Shown here one piece after another: positions 35,526 to 44,592 of a stretch of DNA of 64,000 nt. The first letter of the stretch is position 1. Every line of letters starts with the position of its first letter. The position numbers and the translations under genes are program-made. The DNA comes from Desulfosporosinus orientis DSM 765. GTDB lineage: Bacteria; Bacillota; Desulfitobacteriia; Desulfitobacteriales; Desulfitobacteriaceae. The notes under the pieces are model-generated. The model was not told where the DNA came from, ran no database searches, and saw only the letters and a list, made by a program, of their open reading frames with translations. The stretch is taken from the NCBI RefSeq assembly GCF_000235605.1, contig NC_016584.1, forward strand, positions 40,001 to 104,000, read 5' to 3'.

Positions 35526-37466
35526 TTGAAGGTCTTAAAGAATGCGGCAATTTATATACTTATAATTCTCATGGCGATAATGTTAATAAAGTGGTCGACC
35601 CCTCCCGTTAGCAAAGATACAGCTCTGGATTACAACGCCTTTAAAAGGGCAGTGGCTGAGGATCAAGTTAAAAGTGTTGTAGCTGTTGTGGACAGCAATT
35701 CGACTAAGTATACCGTCACGATGAAGAACGACGAGAAAAATGAAGTTATTGGGCTTGCTTCTGACCCTCAACTAACGGCGGATTTATATGCCCACAATGT
35801 ACCAATGGTTGTTGAACCTCCGGCCAAGTCACCTTGGTGGATTGGATTACTGTCGACTATGCTGCCAATTATAGTTATTGTTGGACTGTTCTTTTTCATG
35901 ATGCAGCAGAGTCAAGGCGGGGGAAATCGGGTAATGCAGTTTGGCAAAAGCAAAGCCCGGTTAGTAGGAGAGGATAAGAAAAAGGTGACATTTGCAGATG
36001 TTGCCGGCGCAGATGAAGTTAAAGAGGAACTTCAGGAAGTTGTTGAATTCTTGAAGATGCCGAAAAAGTTTCACGAACTTGGTGCCAAAATTCCTACAGG
36101 GGTCCTGTTATTTGGCCCTCCGGGAACCGGTAAGACTTTACTTGCCCGTGCTGTTTCCGGTGAAGCTGGAGTGCCGTTTTTCAGCATCAGTGGATCAGAT
36201 TTTGTAGAAATGTTCGTGGGGGTTGGAGCTTCTAGGGTCCGTGACTTATTTGAACAAGCTAAAAAGAATTCTCCCTGTATAGTTTTTATTGATGAGATTG
36301 ATGCGGTAGGAAGACAAAGGGGAGCAGGCTTAGGCGGAGGACATGACGAACGGGAACAAACACTCAACCAGCTCTTAGTTGAGATGGATGGTTTTAATGG
36401 TAATGATGGGGTTATTATCATTGCAGCTACAAACAGGGCGGATGTTCTTGATCCTGCACTTTTACGTCCGGGACGTTTTGACCGGCAAGTCATTGTTGAT
36501 GTTCCTGATGTCAAAGGGCGGGCAGAAATTTTAAAAGTGCATTCCAAAGATAAGCCGCTGAAAGATGTAGACTTGGAAGTTATTGCCCGTCAAACATCCG
36601 GTTTTACAGGCGCCGATCTCTCAAATTTATTAAATGAAGCAGCTCTTCTGTCGGCACGACGAAATGAGAGTCAGATACAACAGCGAACAGTTGAAGAGTC
36701 TATTGAACGAGTAATAGCTGGACCTGAGAAAAAGAGCCGTGTAATAAGTCCCTTTGAGAGAAAACTTGTTTCCTATCATGAAGCGGGACATGCTTTACTG
36801 GGAGAACTTCTTACTCATACAGATCCCTTACACAAGGTTTCGATTATTCCCCGGGGAAGGGCAGGAGGATATACTCTTCTTCTTCCCAAAGAAGACCGTA
36901 ATTATATGACTAAGTCCCAATTACTGGACCAAGTCGTTATGCTCTTAGGTGGGCGGGTAGCAGAGGCTGTAGTCCTTAATGAGATCAGTACAGGCGCATC
37001 CAATGATTTAGAACGAGCGACTGGGATAGTGCGCAAAATGATTACCGAGTTGGGTATGTCTGAAGAATTAGGACCCCTTACCTTTGGACACAAAGAAGAG
37101 CAGGTTTTCTTAGGCAGAGATATTTCCCGTGATCGCAGCTATAGTGATGCTGTAGCCCATGCTATTGATAAAGAAGCCCGTCGCATTATGGACGAATGCT
37201 ATCAGAGGGCCCAGGATCTCATTCAACAGAACATTGGGAAATTGCATGCCATAGCTGGGGCATTAATGGAGAAAGAAACTCTTGATGTGAAAGACTTTGC
37301 GGCTTTAATGGATAAGGCTGATCAAGAAGCAGGACAAAGTGCGGAGGCAGGTGTTTCCGTTTCATTAGAAAAACCAGCGGATAGTTCTGCTGATAATACC
37401 GACAGTATTCCTGATCTAGGGTTATCGGGCAAAACCTTAGTTGATGAACTTAATAAAATTCAGTAA
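35526..37466 (+). CDS. ftsH: ATP-dependent zinc metalloprotease FtsH
   Basis: A 646-aa membrane AAA protease. Two membrane segments (about 7-22 and 104-127) flank an outer loop; the AAA domain has GPPGTGKT (197-204), IDEID (255-259) and the SRH region with RPGRFDR; the zinc motif is HEAGH (418-422) with a later Asp in the LERAT region. It degrades unstable membrane and regulatory proteins. TTG 35526 follows GAGAGGAGG. The C-terminal 40 residues are acidic and probably disordered. Confidence 0.95.
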   Translation: MKVLKNAAIYILIILMAIMLIKWSTPPVSKDTALDYNAFKRAVAEDQVKSVVAVVDSNSTKYTVTMKNDEKNEVIGLASDPQLTADLYAHNVPMVVEPPAKSPWWIGLLSTMLPIIVIVGLFFFMMQQSQGGGNRVMQFGKSKARLVGEDKKKVTFADVAGADEVKEELQEVVEFLKMPKKFHELGAKIPTGVLLFGPPGTGKTLLARAVSGEAGVPFFSISGSDFVEMFVGVGASRVRDLFEQAKKNSPCIVFIDEIDAVGRQRGAGLGGGHDEREQTLNQLLVEMDGFNGNDGVIIIAATNRADVLDPALLRPGRFDRQVIVDVPDVKGRAEILKVHSKDKPLKDVDLEVIARQTSGFTGADLSNLLNEAALLSARRNESQIQQRTVEESIERVIAGPEKKSRVISPFERKLVSYHEAGHALLGELLTHTDPLHKVSIIPRGRAGGYTLLLPKEDRNYMTKSQLLDQVVMLLGGRVAEAVVLNEISTGASNDLERATGIVRKMITELGMSEELGPLTFGHKEEQVFLGRDISRDRSYSDAVAHAIDKEARRIMDECYQRAQDLIQQNIGKLHAIAGALMEKETLDVKDFAALMDKADQEAGQSAEAGVSVSLEKPADSSADNTDSIPDLGLSGKTLVDELNKIQ

Positions 37467-37510
37467 AACCAAATAACTTTTTGATATTGTTGTAGAGGAG
37501 AGAACGAAGG

Positions 37511-37960
37511 ATGGAACGTACATTTATTATGCTCAAACCGGATGCAGTACAAAGAGGATTAGTGGGAGAGGTGATTAACCGGTTTGAAAAAAAAGGTCTT
37601 AAACTTGTGGGCATGAAGTTGATTCAAGTTGATCGTGCTCTGGCAGAAGAACATTACGCAGAACACAGAGGCAAAGGTTTCTTTGAACCAACAGTCAGCT
37701 ATATCATGTCTTCTCCGGTTGTTGCCATGGTCTGGGAAGGAAAAAATGGAGTAGCTTTAGCTCGTGAATTGATGGGAGCAACCAATCCAGCTAATGCCAA
37801 CCCGGGGTCTATTCGGGGAATGTATGGTATGGACATCAGCAGGAATGTAATACATGGCTCAGATTCCGTTGCCAGTGCAGAGAGGGAGATTGCCCTTTAT
37901 TTTAGACCCGAAGAGCTTGCAGACTATGTAAAAGCGGGCGAAGAATGGCTGAGCGAATAA
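37511..37960 (+). CDS. ndk: Nucleoside diphosphate kinase
   Basis: A 149-aa NDK transferring the gamma phosphate between nucleotides through phospho-His115 in [19 protein letters not shown] and [10 protein letters not shown] are conserved. GAGGAGAGAACGAAGG precedes the ATG. It lies 44 bp after ftsH and may be read from the same promoter. Followed by a structured region ending in a terminator. Confidence 0.96.
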   Translation: MERTFIMLKPDAVQRGLVGEVINRFEKKGLKLVGMKLIQVDRALAEEHYAEHRGKGFFEPTVSYIMSSPVVAMVWEGKNGVALARELMGATNPANANPGSIRGMYGMDISRNVIHGSDSVASAEREIALYFRPEELADYVKAGEEWLSE

Positions 37961-37984
37961 AGAAATCATTGGATACCATCCAGG

Positions 37985-38077
37985 GCATAGCGCCACTTGT
38001 CGACTGCTTGAGAAGCGGTAGTCCTAGTGAGACTATGCTGGCGAAAGCATAAGGACGCCCGCAGGGGTGTCCTTTTT
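37985..38077 (+). ncRNA. Nested hairpin plus terminator, riboswitch-like leader candidate
   Basis: Helices nest in order: GCATAG/CTATGC (37985-37990/38033-38038), CACT/AGTG (37994-37997/38026-38029), GACT/AGTC (38002-38005/38020-38023) and GCTT/AAGC (38006-38009/38013-38016). The CTATGC strand can instead pair with AGCATA at 38046-38051. A terminator follows at 38051-38077 (AAGGACGCCC / GGGTGTCCTT, then TTT). I cannot match it to a named class. Confidence 0.45.
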
Positions 38078-38105
38078 CGAAGTTGTTATTATGGAGGTGT
38101 CAATA

Positions 38106-38816
38106 GTGCATCTAAATATCAAAGAACGCTCACTATTAGGGGTTGCCTCTATTTTAGTCGGATTCCTCTTTATTGTCTTAATCAAGGCCCAGGGAGTGGC
38201 CGGAAGCCAGGCAACGACTCAGGAAACGGCTATTCCCAGTTTAATTAAAATTGAGCAAGAGAACCAACAACTTTCAATCGACAATGATAAAATAGAGCAG
38301 GAGTTAGTTAAATATGCTCAGGGACAAAGCGCTTCAGCTTTGCTGAATCAGCAAGTTAATGAGGCTAGGATGAATTCAGGTTTAGTTGAACTTGTTGGAC
38401 CGGGGATTCAAATTACCTTGGATGATTCTACACGTGTTGCTCTAGAGGGAGAAGATCCGAATAATTATTTTATTCATGAGCAGTACATCCGTGAGATTTT
38501 AAATGCTCTGTGGAATGGTGGGGCAGAAGCCATTGCCGTTAATGGGCAGCGCATTACCTCCTATACAGAGGTGTTTTGCGGAGGATCTTATATCCAGATC
38601 AATGGAACCCGTCAAATGCCTCCTTATTTCATTAGAGCGATCGGAGACTCGAGTAACCTTTCTGCCGCTTTAAAGTTCTATGGATGGGATATGCTGGGTG
38701 AGTTTCAGGAGCAGTACGGAATTACCCGTAAGCTTGAAATATTGGACAGTGTTACGGTCCCGGCGGGTAAACTGAGAAGTTACCGCTATGCAGAGCCGGT
38801 TAAGGAGGGAATGTGA
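38106..38816 (+). CDS. DUF881 protein, first of a pair
   Basis: A 236-aa protein: one N-terminal membrane helix (about 9-28), a coiled-coil stretch (about 45-90, ...EQENQQLSIDNDKIEQEL) and a DUF881 domain with GPGIQITLDDS and GAEAIAVNGQRITSYTEV. GTG 38106 follows GGAGGTG; the longer frame from 38067 overlaps the terminator. DUF881 (YlxW/YlxX) proteins occur near division genes and are thought to sit at the outer membrane face; function unknown. Its stop overlaps the next start (TGATG). Confidence 0.85.
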   Translation: MHLNIKERSLLGVASILVGFLFIVLIKAQGVAGSQATTQETAIPSLIKIEQENQQLSIDNDKIEQELVKYAQGQSASALLNQQVNEARMNSGLVELVGPGIQITLDDSTRVALEGEDPNNYFIHEQYIREILNALWNGGAEAIAVNGQRITSYTEVFCGGSYIQINGTRQMPPYFIRAIGDSSNLSAALKFYGWDMLGEFQEQYGITRKLEILDSVTVPAGKLRSYRYAEPVKEGM

Positions 38817-39532
38817 TGCATCGCTGGAAAAGAACGTTAGCGTTGCCGGTTACCATGGTGGCCATTGCTTTAGGTTTTCTGATAGCACTTCAGGCTCAAA
38901 CACAAAAAAATCTATCGGCCGCGGAACAAATCAATGATCAGCGTGCGGCACAGATGAAGGCGGTCCTTGCAAACTCTCAGGAACAAAATGCTCAGTTGTT
39001 AAAAAAGCATCAGGAGTTATCTGAAAAGCTGGATCAGGCGCGCAAGCAGGTAGGGACGGATCCTCAGCTTCTGGTCCATTTAAAACAGCTGCAAATGCTT
39101 GACGGAACTCAAGCGGTGGAGGGGCCGGGAATTCTGATTAGTATTGATGACAGAAATAAAAAAGTTGCATTTCCACTGGCTCCCAGCGACATTTCAAAGA
39201 TGATTAACACCTTAAAGTTGGCCGGTGCAGAGGCGATCAGCATTAATGGTCAAAGGATTGTAGCTTCAACGGCCATAGTCTTAAGCGGAAATTCTACAAT
39301 TTTAGTGAATACGGTTCCGATAAATCGTACAGAAGGAGTTCCTTACGAAATAAGTGCGATTGGGGAGCAGGATACTCTTCTGGATTATTTTTCTAATCTT
39401 GAAGCTGTCACTCTCAAACAAAGCGGCATGACAATCAGCATTATGAGAAAGAACTTACAAATCCCGTCTTATAAGGGGTCTTATACATTCAAAGAGGCCA
39501 AACCGGTGGTTGATCAGGGTGCTCAATCTTAA
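38816..39532 (+). CDS. DUF881 protein, second of a pair
   Basis: A 238-aa paralog of the previous gene with the same plan: membrane helix (about 10-29), coiled coil (about 40-85) and DUF881 domain with GPGILISIDD and GAEAISINGQRIVASTAI. AAGGAGGG at 38799-38806 serves ATG 38816. The tight TGATG overlap indicates translational coupling and probably a protein pair. Function unknown. Confidence 0.85.
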   Translation: MHRWKRTLALPVTMVAIALGFLIALQAQTQKNLSAAEQINDQRAAQMKAVLANSQEQNAQLLKKHQELSEKLDQARKQVGTDPQLLVHLKQLQMLDGTQAVEGPGILISIDDRNKKVAFPLAPSDISKMINTLKLAGAEAISINGQRIVASTAIVLSGNSTILVNTVPINRTEGVPYEISAIGEQDTLLDYFSNLEAVTLKQSGMTISIMRKNLQIPSYKGSYTFKEAKPVVDQGAQS

Positions 39533-39599
39533 AGAGGCGGCATCCCTTTGAAACTGAATTATCTGTGGATAAATGCAATAGTGCTTGGGAGTGGAGAGT

Positions 39600-40094
39600 A
39601 TGTTACATGCGATGACTCGTGTCAACAAGCTACTAGACCATAAAGACTACAGTCTATACATGGAAAGAATTAATCACTTAGAAAAAGAACGCATTTTTTG
39701 CAAGCACGGGTTTGAACATGGTTTAGGTGTTGCGCGGATTGCCTATTCTTATCTTTTAGAAAAGGGAGAGGTAAGTCTGGGAAAAGAGGTGATTTATGCG
39801 GCTGCATTGCTCCATGATATTGGGAGATGGGTAGAATATCAAACAGGTGAAGATCATGCAGAGGTGAGTGCCCGCTTAGCCCTTCCCTTGCTTAAAGAAT
39901 GTGGGTTTAGCCCAGAGGATACTCAAGCGATTGTAGTAGGCATTAAAGAACATCGGCGGCATCACGACGATGATTTGAGTTTATTAGGAGAAGCTTTAGC
40001 TATTGCAGACGATTGGGCCAGAGATTGCCGATATTGTTCTGCTCAAAATCAGTGTTACAAGTTTAGTCCGGCAATGAAGCAGATTGTGTATTAA
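39600..40094 (+). CDS. HD-domain metal-dependent phosphohydrolase
   Basis: A 164-aa HD-domain protein; conserved metal positions are His in FEHGLGVARIAY, the HD pair in ALLHDIGRW and His residues in KEHRRHHDD. GGAGTGGAGAG precedes ATG 39600. A C-terminal CRYCSAQNQC stretch suggests an additional small metal-binding element. Located between DUF881 genes and folP; a phosphatase for a folate intermediate (dihydroneopterin phosphate) is an attractive guess but is inference from context only. Confidence 0.75.
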   Translation: MLHAMTRVNKLLDHKDYSLYMERINHLEKERIFCKHGFEHGLGVARIAYSYLLEKGEVSLGKEVIYAAALLHDIGRWVEYQTGEDHAEVSARLALPLLKECGFSPEDTQAIVVGIKEHRRHHDDDLSLLGEALAIADDWARDCRYCSAQNQCYKFSPAMKQIVY

Positions 40095-40108
40095 CGGGGG
40101 GGACAAAA

Positions 40109-41323
40109 ATGCAGGTATATGGTATGCGTTGGATAGGCATTGATAGTGTAATAGAAGCAAAAATGGCGTTAACGCAGATTGGGTCAGACCCGGGAGGCAT
40201 AGCGCACATGGCTGGGAAAGGGCTAGGTCGTGCTATAAAGCTTGAGCAAGTCCCACTGCGCGTAGCTCATATTCTAAAACAGGAGATGTTATCTGTTGGC
40301 GGAGATGCTGCAGTCCATCGAGATGTCATTACAAATAATGTTGAGGCTACCGATGTTATGTTACTCGGAACAGTAAGGCAACTGGAACGACTTGCCTCAA
40401 AAGTATTAGCTCAGCCGTTTGGACTCAAAAAAGTCGGACATGCTCTAAAGCAGCTCCTCAGTGCCATAGAACCGGCCAAAACCCGAATCTTAGATTGTCG
40501 AGGCAAGCAATTGGAACTTGGCAAACGTACTTTAGTCATGGGGATATTAAACGTGACCCCTGATTCGTTTTCTGACGGCGGCAAGTATATTGGGGTAGAA
40601 GATGCTGTATCCCAAGCAGAGCGTTTGGTGGAAGAAGGGGCAGACATTCTGGATATTGGAGGAGAGTCAACTCGGCCTAATCATTCTGAAGTAAGTGCTG
40701 AAGAAGAGTGGGGACGTTTAGAACCTGTTTTAAAGATGCTTCTTTACAAAATTTCAGTGCCTATCTCAATTGATACTTATAAAGCAAGCGTAGCGGCAAA
40801 AGCCCTTGAGGCAGGTGCTCATTTGATTAATGATGTTTGGGGATTGCAAAAAGACAGAGATATGGCTAGAGTTGTTGGCGAATACAAAGCACCAGTTATA
40901 GTTATGCATAATCAAAAGGGAACAGACTATCACCATCTCATGGGGGATATTTTAGGATTTCTGCAGAGAAGCATAGAATTGGCGGAAGCTCAAGGGCTTA
41001 CAGGGGATCAGATTATCATTGATCCGGGAATCGGGTTTGGTAAAACAACGGAACAGAATCTGGAGGTTATGGCCCGGTTAGCTGAATTTAAGTCCCTGGG
41101 TCATCCTGTATTATTAGGGACTTCCCGCAAATCTATGATAGGAAACACCTTAAACCTTCCTGTTGATGAACGACTTGAGGGAACTCTGGCTACAAGTGTG
41201 CTGGGGGTTGCTGCTCAGGTGGATATCATCCGGGTTCACGATGTTAAGGCGAATTACAGAGCGATTAAAATGGCCGATGCCATAGTGAGAGAAAAGCGGG
41301 GAATTCATTATGACGGGGCATGA
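40109..41323 (+). CDS. folP: Dihydropteroate synthase with N-terminal extension
   Basis: A 404-aa enzyme. The catalytic TIM barrel occupies about residues 138-398 (MGILNVTPDSFSDGG, GESTRPNHSEVS, DIGGEST, LGTSRKSMIG); it joins pABA to dihydropterin. The extra about 130-residue N-terminal domain has no motif I recognise but similar extensions occur in Clostridia. GGGGGG lies upstream of the ATG. It overlaps folB by 14 bp. Confidence 0.93.
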   Translation: MQVYGMRWIGIDSVIEAKMALTQIGSDPGGIAHMAGKGLGRAIKLEQVPLRVAHILKQEMLSVGGDAAVHRDVITNNVEATDVMLLGTVRQLERLASKVLAQPFGLKKVGHALKQLLSAIEPAKTRILDCRGKQLELGKRTLVMGILNVTPDSFSDGGKYIGVEDAVSQAERLVEEGADILDIGGESTRPNHSEVSAEEEWGRLEPVLKMLLYKISVPISIDTYKASVAAKALEAGAHLINDVWGLQKDRDMARVVGEYKAPVIVMHNQKGTDYHHLMGDILGFLQRSIELAEAQGLTGDQIIIDPGIGFGKTTEQNLEVMARLAEFKSLGHPVLLGTSRKSMIGNTLNLPVDERLEGTLATSVLGVAAQVDIIRVHDVKANYRAIKMADAIVREKRGIHYDGA

Positions 41324-41675
41324 TGTCATTCATCTTCGCGGCTTGGAATTTTATGCATACCATGGGGTAATGCCGGAAGAGCAAGTTTTAGGACAACGAT
41401 TTATCATCGATATGGATCTTTATTACGATCTAAGCAAAGCGGGCTCTTCAGATAGTGTGGAGGATACAATTCACTATGGAGAGGTTTACCAAGTTATTAA
41501 AGCCTGTGTTACAGAAGAAAAGCATCAGTTGATTGAACGGTTGGCCGAAGTAATTGCGCAGCGGGTCTTGGAACAATTTGTCTGTAAAACTGTACGCGTT
41601 GAAGTTCATAAGCCGCAAGCTCCTGTACCCGGGATCTTCAGAGATGTTTCAATTGAGATTTGGCGAGGCAGGTGA
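41310..41675 (+). CDS. folB: Dihydroneopterin aldolase
   Basis: A 121-aa FolB enzyme: FYAYHGVMPEEQ at the start, VEDTIHYGEVY, LIERLAE and VEVHKPQAPVPG are family motifs. It cleaves dihydroneopterin to hydroxymethyl-dihydropterin, the substrate of FolK. The ATG lies within the end of folP. Confidence 0.95.
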   Translation: MTGHDVIHLRGLEFYAYHGVMPEEQVLGQRFIIDMDLYYDLSKAGSSDSVEDTIHYGEVYQVIKACVTEEKHQLIERLAEVIAQRVLEQFVCKTVRVEVHKPQAPVPGIFRDVSIEIWRGR

Positions 41676-41681
41676 GTGAGA

Positions 41682-42146
41682 GTGAAGGTATTCATCGGAT
41701 TAGGCACCAATCTGGGGGATCGTGGCTTTTATCTTAGTGAGGCTGTCTCTTCTCTAAACCGTCCAGCCATTAAGGTTGAAGCAATGTCTCGAACTTATGA
41801 ATCAGAACCTTGGGGAGTTGCTGATCAGCCATTATTTTGGAATCAAGTCATACAAGTTGAGACAACCCTGGAACCGCTGGATCTTCTTCATGCTTGTCAA
41901 GAAATTGAGCAGCAGTTGGGAAGAGAGCGCAAAGTGCATTGGGGGCCAAGGACGATTGACATAGACTTACTTATTTATGATAATAGAGTTAGTGATTCTG
42001 AGGAACTGAAATTACCTCATCCCTACTTGGAAGAACGAGCTTTTGTGATTGTACCTTTACGAGAGATTGCTCCCGACCTCATCCTGCCTTCAGGAAGACC
42101 CATTTGTGAAGTTCAGGGTGAAGGAAAAGTTTATCCTCTTACTTAA
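41682..42146 (+). CDS. folK: 2-amino-4-hydroxy-6-hydroxymethyldihydropteridine pyrophosphokinase
   Basis: A 154-aa HPPK; FIGLGTNLGDR and WGPRTIDIDLLIYD (the two Asp bind magnesium) are diagnostic. It activates the pterin for FolP. GTG 41682 follows AGGTGA at 41670-41675 by 6 nt; GTG 41676 is an in-frame alternative. folP-folB-folK are in the same order as in Bacillus. Confidence 0.94.
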   Translation: MKVFIGLGTNLGDRGFYLSEAVSSLNRPAIKVEAMSRTYESEPWGVADQPLFWNQVIQVETTLEPLDLLHACQEIEQQLGRERKVHWGPRTIDIDLLIYDNRVSDSEELKLPHPYLEERAFVIVPLREIAPDLILPSGRPICEVQGEGKVYPLT

Positions 42147-42265
42147 TAGAAAACCTCATATCAGACGATATCAATTCGAGTCGTACTGATTTCAGGAAAA
42201 GGAATTATCATATTATTTATTAAATAAAGCCGCTTGGATCTAAAGGACCGAGACGGAGGAAGAAT

Positions 42266-42294
42266 CCTTCACGCTCGTGAAGGTATTTTTTTTG
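42266..42294 (+). terminator. Terminator after folK
   Basis: CCTTCACG / CGTGAAGG hairpin followed by TATTTTTTTT. The about 120 nt before it contain further weak pairing (CTTGG/CCGAG near 42235-42253). Confidence 0.75.
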
Positions 42295-42400
42295 TACTAC
42301 TCTGAAAAATACCCAAAATTCACGGCGCGGGTTAGCGGTATGGGAGTCTAATCAGAATACGGTACATACTTTCTTAATCATTAGTGCCACTATGGTGGAA
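42294..42400. repeat. Dispersed intergenic repeat, copy 3 (diverged)
   Basis: TACTACTCTGAAAAATAC at the left and GTACATACTTTCTTAATCA, TTAGTGCCACTATGG at the right match the copies before mfd and yabP; the middle about 55 bp differ. Confidence 0.55.
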
Positions 42401-42426
42401 ATTCAAAGATGAGGAGAAGGCGTCGA

Positions 42427-43320
42427 ATGAAATTTGGAATTATTGGAGCAGGGATAGTAGGAACTGCCTTAGCAGTACAATTGACAAAAGCTGGGCATGA
42501 TTGTATAGGGGTTCATACTCGAAGTCGTCAATCCTATGAGCGGTTTCGTCGTTACCTCAATAGAGATCATCTACTTCTAGAAGACCTTGTACCTGCAGTT
42601 GACGTATTGTTTGTGACGACACAAGATGTGATGATCCAATCGGTTGCTGAGAATTTGTTTAGCAAGGACTTAATTATTCCTGGGCAAGTCTGGATTCATT
42701 GTTCGGGTTCACTGCCTTCATATGTTTTGCGTGTTAAGGAGGATTTACCGGTCCATTGCCTGTCGGTGCACCCCTTGCAAGCCTTTGCAAGTGTGGATAA
42801 CGCCTTATCCCTTTTTTCTGGTACCCATTTTGGAATTGAAGGGGATGAGGAAAAATTGGGAGAGGACATAGTAAAGGATCTTGGCGGTATCCCCCATAAA
42901 ATTTTAGCGGATCAGAAGACGCTATATCATGCCGGAGCTGTTGTGGCTTCAAATTATTTAGCAGTACTTGCATCGTTGGCTGTGGAACTTTTCGAAGAAG
43001 CAGGAATGAAAGGTAGCGAGGCCTTAATCTCATTGCTGCCTCTGATGAAAGGAACACTTTCTAACTTAGAAAAAGTTGGTTTGCCCCAAGCTTTAACGGG
43101 ACCGATTGCCCGCGCAGATGTTCAGGTTGTTCAAGGGCACCTGAACCAGCTGCCGGCGAGGCTCGTAGGTATTTATAAAGAATTAGGAGTCAGAGCTTTA
43201 GAACTGGGGGAAAGTAAAATGTTGATGAATGGTTCGAAGTATCCTTCTGAGGAATTAAGCTTTTTAAAAAAGTTGCTCGATATTCGTCAAATACCTAATG
43301 TTGAGGAAAGAGGGGAGTAA
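42427..43320 (+). CDS. Rossmann/DUF2520 oxidoreductase-like protein
   Basis: A 297-aa protein with a Rossmann dinucleotide fold (KFGIIGAGIVGTALAVQL at residues 2-19) and a helical C-terminal DUF2520 domain (about 130-265). The fold is that of 6-phosphogluconate dehydrogenase and ketopantoate reductase relatives. ATG 42427 follows AGGAGAAGG. It sits 4 nt before panC, where pantothenate genes are expected, and no panE or panB is in the window; a ketopantoate reductase-like role is inference. Confidence 0.8.
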   Translation: MKFGIIGAGIVGTALAVQLTKAGHDCIGVHTRSRQSYERFRRYLNRDHLLLEDLVPAVDVLFVTTQDVMIQSVAENLFSKDLIIPGQVWIHCSGSLPSYVLRVKEDLPVHCLSVHPLQAFASVDNALSLFSGTHFGIEGDEEKLGEDIVKDLGGIPHKILADQKTLYHAGAVVASNYLAVLASLAVELFEEAGMKGSEALISLLPLMKGTLSNLEKVGLPQALTGPIARADVQVVQGHLNQLPARLVGIYKELGVRALELGESKMLMNGSKYPSEELSFLKKLLDIRQIPNVEERGE

Positions 43321-43323
43321 AAC

Positions 43324-44181
43324 TTGAAGCGTACATCACATATTCAGGAACTTTGTGAGATCATTGCCTCGGAAAAAGGACGGGGTAGGAAGATTGCCTT
43401 TGTCCCTACGATGGGCTATTTGCATAAGGGGCATCTATCCTTAATTGAGCATGCTAGAAAAACGGATGCTTTCTTAGTGGTGAGTATTTTTGTCAACCCA
43501 TTGCAGTTCGGACCTAATGAGGATTTGGGGCGTTATCCCAGAGATATAGAAAGGGATGCTCGATTGGTAGAAGAGGCAGGTGTAGATGTGCTCTTCCACC
43601 CATCCGTAGAAGAAATGTACCCCAGACCAATGGTAACCTTCGTAGAAGTGAGGGAATTAGATGCCATGCTTTGTGGTGCCGCTCGGCCCGGACATTTCCG
43701 CGGGGTAGCTACTGTAGTCAATAAACTATTCAATATCGTTCAGCCGGATATGGCCTTTTTTGGACAAAAAGATTATCAGCAGTATTTAATTATTAAGCGA
43801 ATGGTTGCGGATCTTAGTCTCCCAATTGAAATTTTCTCTGTGCCTATTGTGCGTGAAGATGATGGACTGGCTATGAGTTCACGTAATGTTTACTTAACTC
43901 CAGAACAGAGGCAGGAAGCTCTGGTTTTATTTAAAAGCCTTAACTTAGCCCAAAAAAATATACAGGCCGGAGAACGATCGGCCCGGAACCTTGAAAGGCA
44001 GGTTAGAGAAAAGATCAACACGGAAAGCCACGGTGTGATTGATTACGTGGAAGTGAGGGATGCCTGTGATCTTTCTGAAGTGACGGAAATTACGGGGCCG
44101 GTGATTTTGGCTTTAGCGGTTAAATTTGGGAAAACTCGATTAATTGATAACAAAGTCGTGGAGGGGGATCATTATGTTTAG
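43324..44181 (+). CDS. panC: Pantothenate synthetase
   Basis: A 285-aa ligase joining pantoate and beta-alanine. The HxGH motif is His34-Lys-Gly-His37 in [18 protein letters not shown] and MSSRNVYL are further ATP and substrate motifs. TTG 43324 follows GAGGGGAG. It overlaps panD by 8 bp. Confidence 0.95.
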   Translation: MKRTSHIQELCEIIASEKGRGRKIAFVPTMGYLHKGHLSLIEHARKTDAFLVVSIFVNPLQFGPNEDLGRYPRDIERDARLVEEAGVDVLFHPSVEEMYPRPMVTFVEVRELDAMLCGAARPGHFRGVATVVNKLFNIVQPDMAFFGQKDYQQYLIIKRMVADLSLPIEIFSVPIVREDDGLAMSSRNVYLTPEQRQEALVLFKSLNLAQKNIQAGERSARNLERQVREKINTESHGVIDYVEVRDACDLSEVTEITGPVILALAVKFGKTRLIDNKVVEGDHYV

Positions 44182-44557
44182 AACGATGATGAAATCAAAA
44201 ATCCATAAAGCCGTTGTCACAGAGGCAAATCTTCAATATGTCGGCAGTATTACTATTGATGTTGCCTTAATGGAAGCAGCAGACATATTGATGAATGAGA
44301 AGGTTCAGGTTGTAAACAATAACAACGGTGCAAGACTTGAAACCTATGTTATACCCGGAGAGAGAAATTCCGGGGTGATTTGCTTAAACGGAGCAGCTGC
44401 TCGTCAAGTACAAGTAGGAGACCAAATAATTATTATTTCTTATGTGGTTTTAACGGATGAAAAGGCGCGGGAATATGTACCTAAAGTCGTCTTTGTCGAT
44501 GAAAATAATCGCGAGACCAAAATCGCTGCAGAAGAAACCCATGGGCAAAAATCTTGA
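44174..44557 (+). CDS. panD: Aspartate 1-decarboxylase
   Basis: A 127-aa pyruvoyl enzyme making beta-alanine. The self-cleavage site is Gly24-Ser25 in [11 protein letters not shown] 44174 lies after GGAGGGGG inside the end of panC. The conserved [19 protein letters not shown] core is intact. Confidence 0.95.
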   Translation: MFRTMMKSKIHKAVVTEANLQYVGSITIDVALMEAADILMNEKVQVVNNNNGARLETYVIPGERNSGVICLNGAAARQVQVGDQIIIISYVVLTDEKAREYVPKVVFVDENNRETKIAAEETHGQKS

Positions 44558-44592
44558 CAAATTGCATTCATATAGGGAGGGCATAATTGTAT

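Noticed and set aside
38067..38105. Longer start for the first DUF881 gene
   Set aside because: It would overlap the terminator and leave the GGAGGTG site inside the gene; GTG 38106 is better placed.
44550..44592. TTGACA at the end of panD as a promoter for nadA
   Set aside because: No -10 element at 16-18 bp; the T-rich hexamer is part of the panD stop region.
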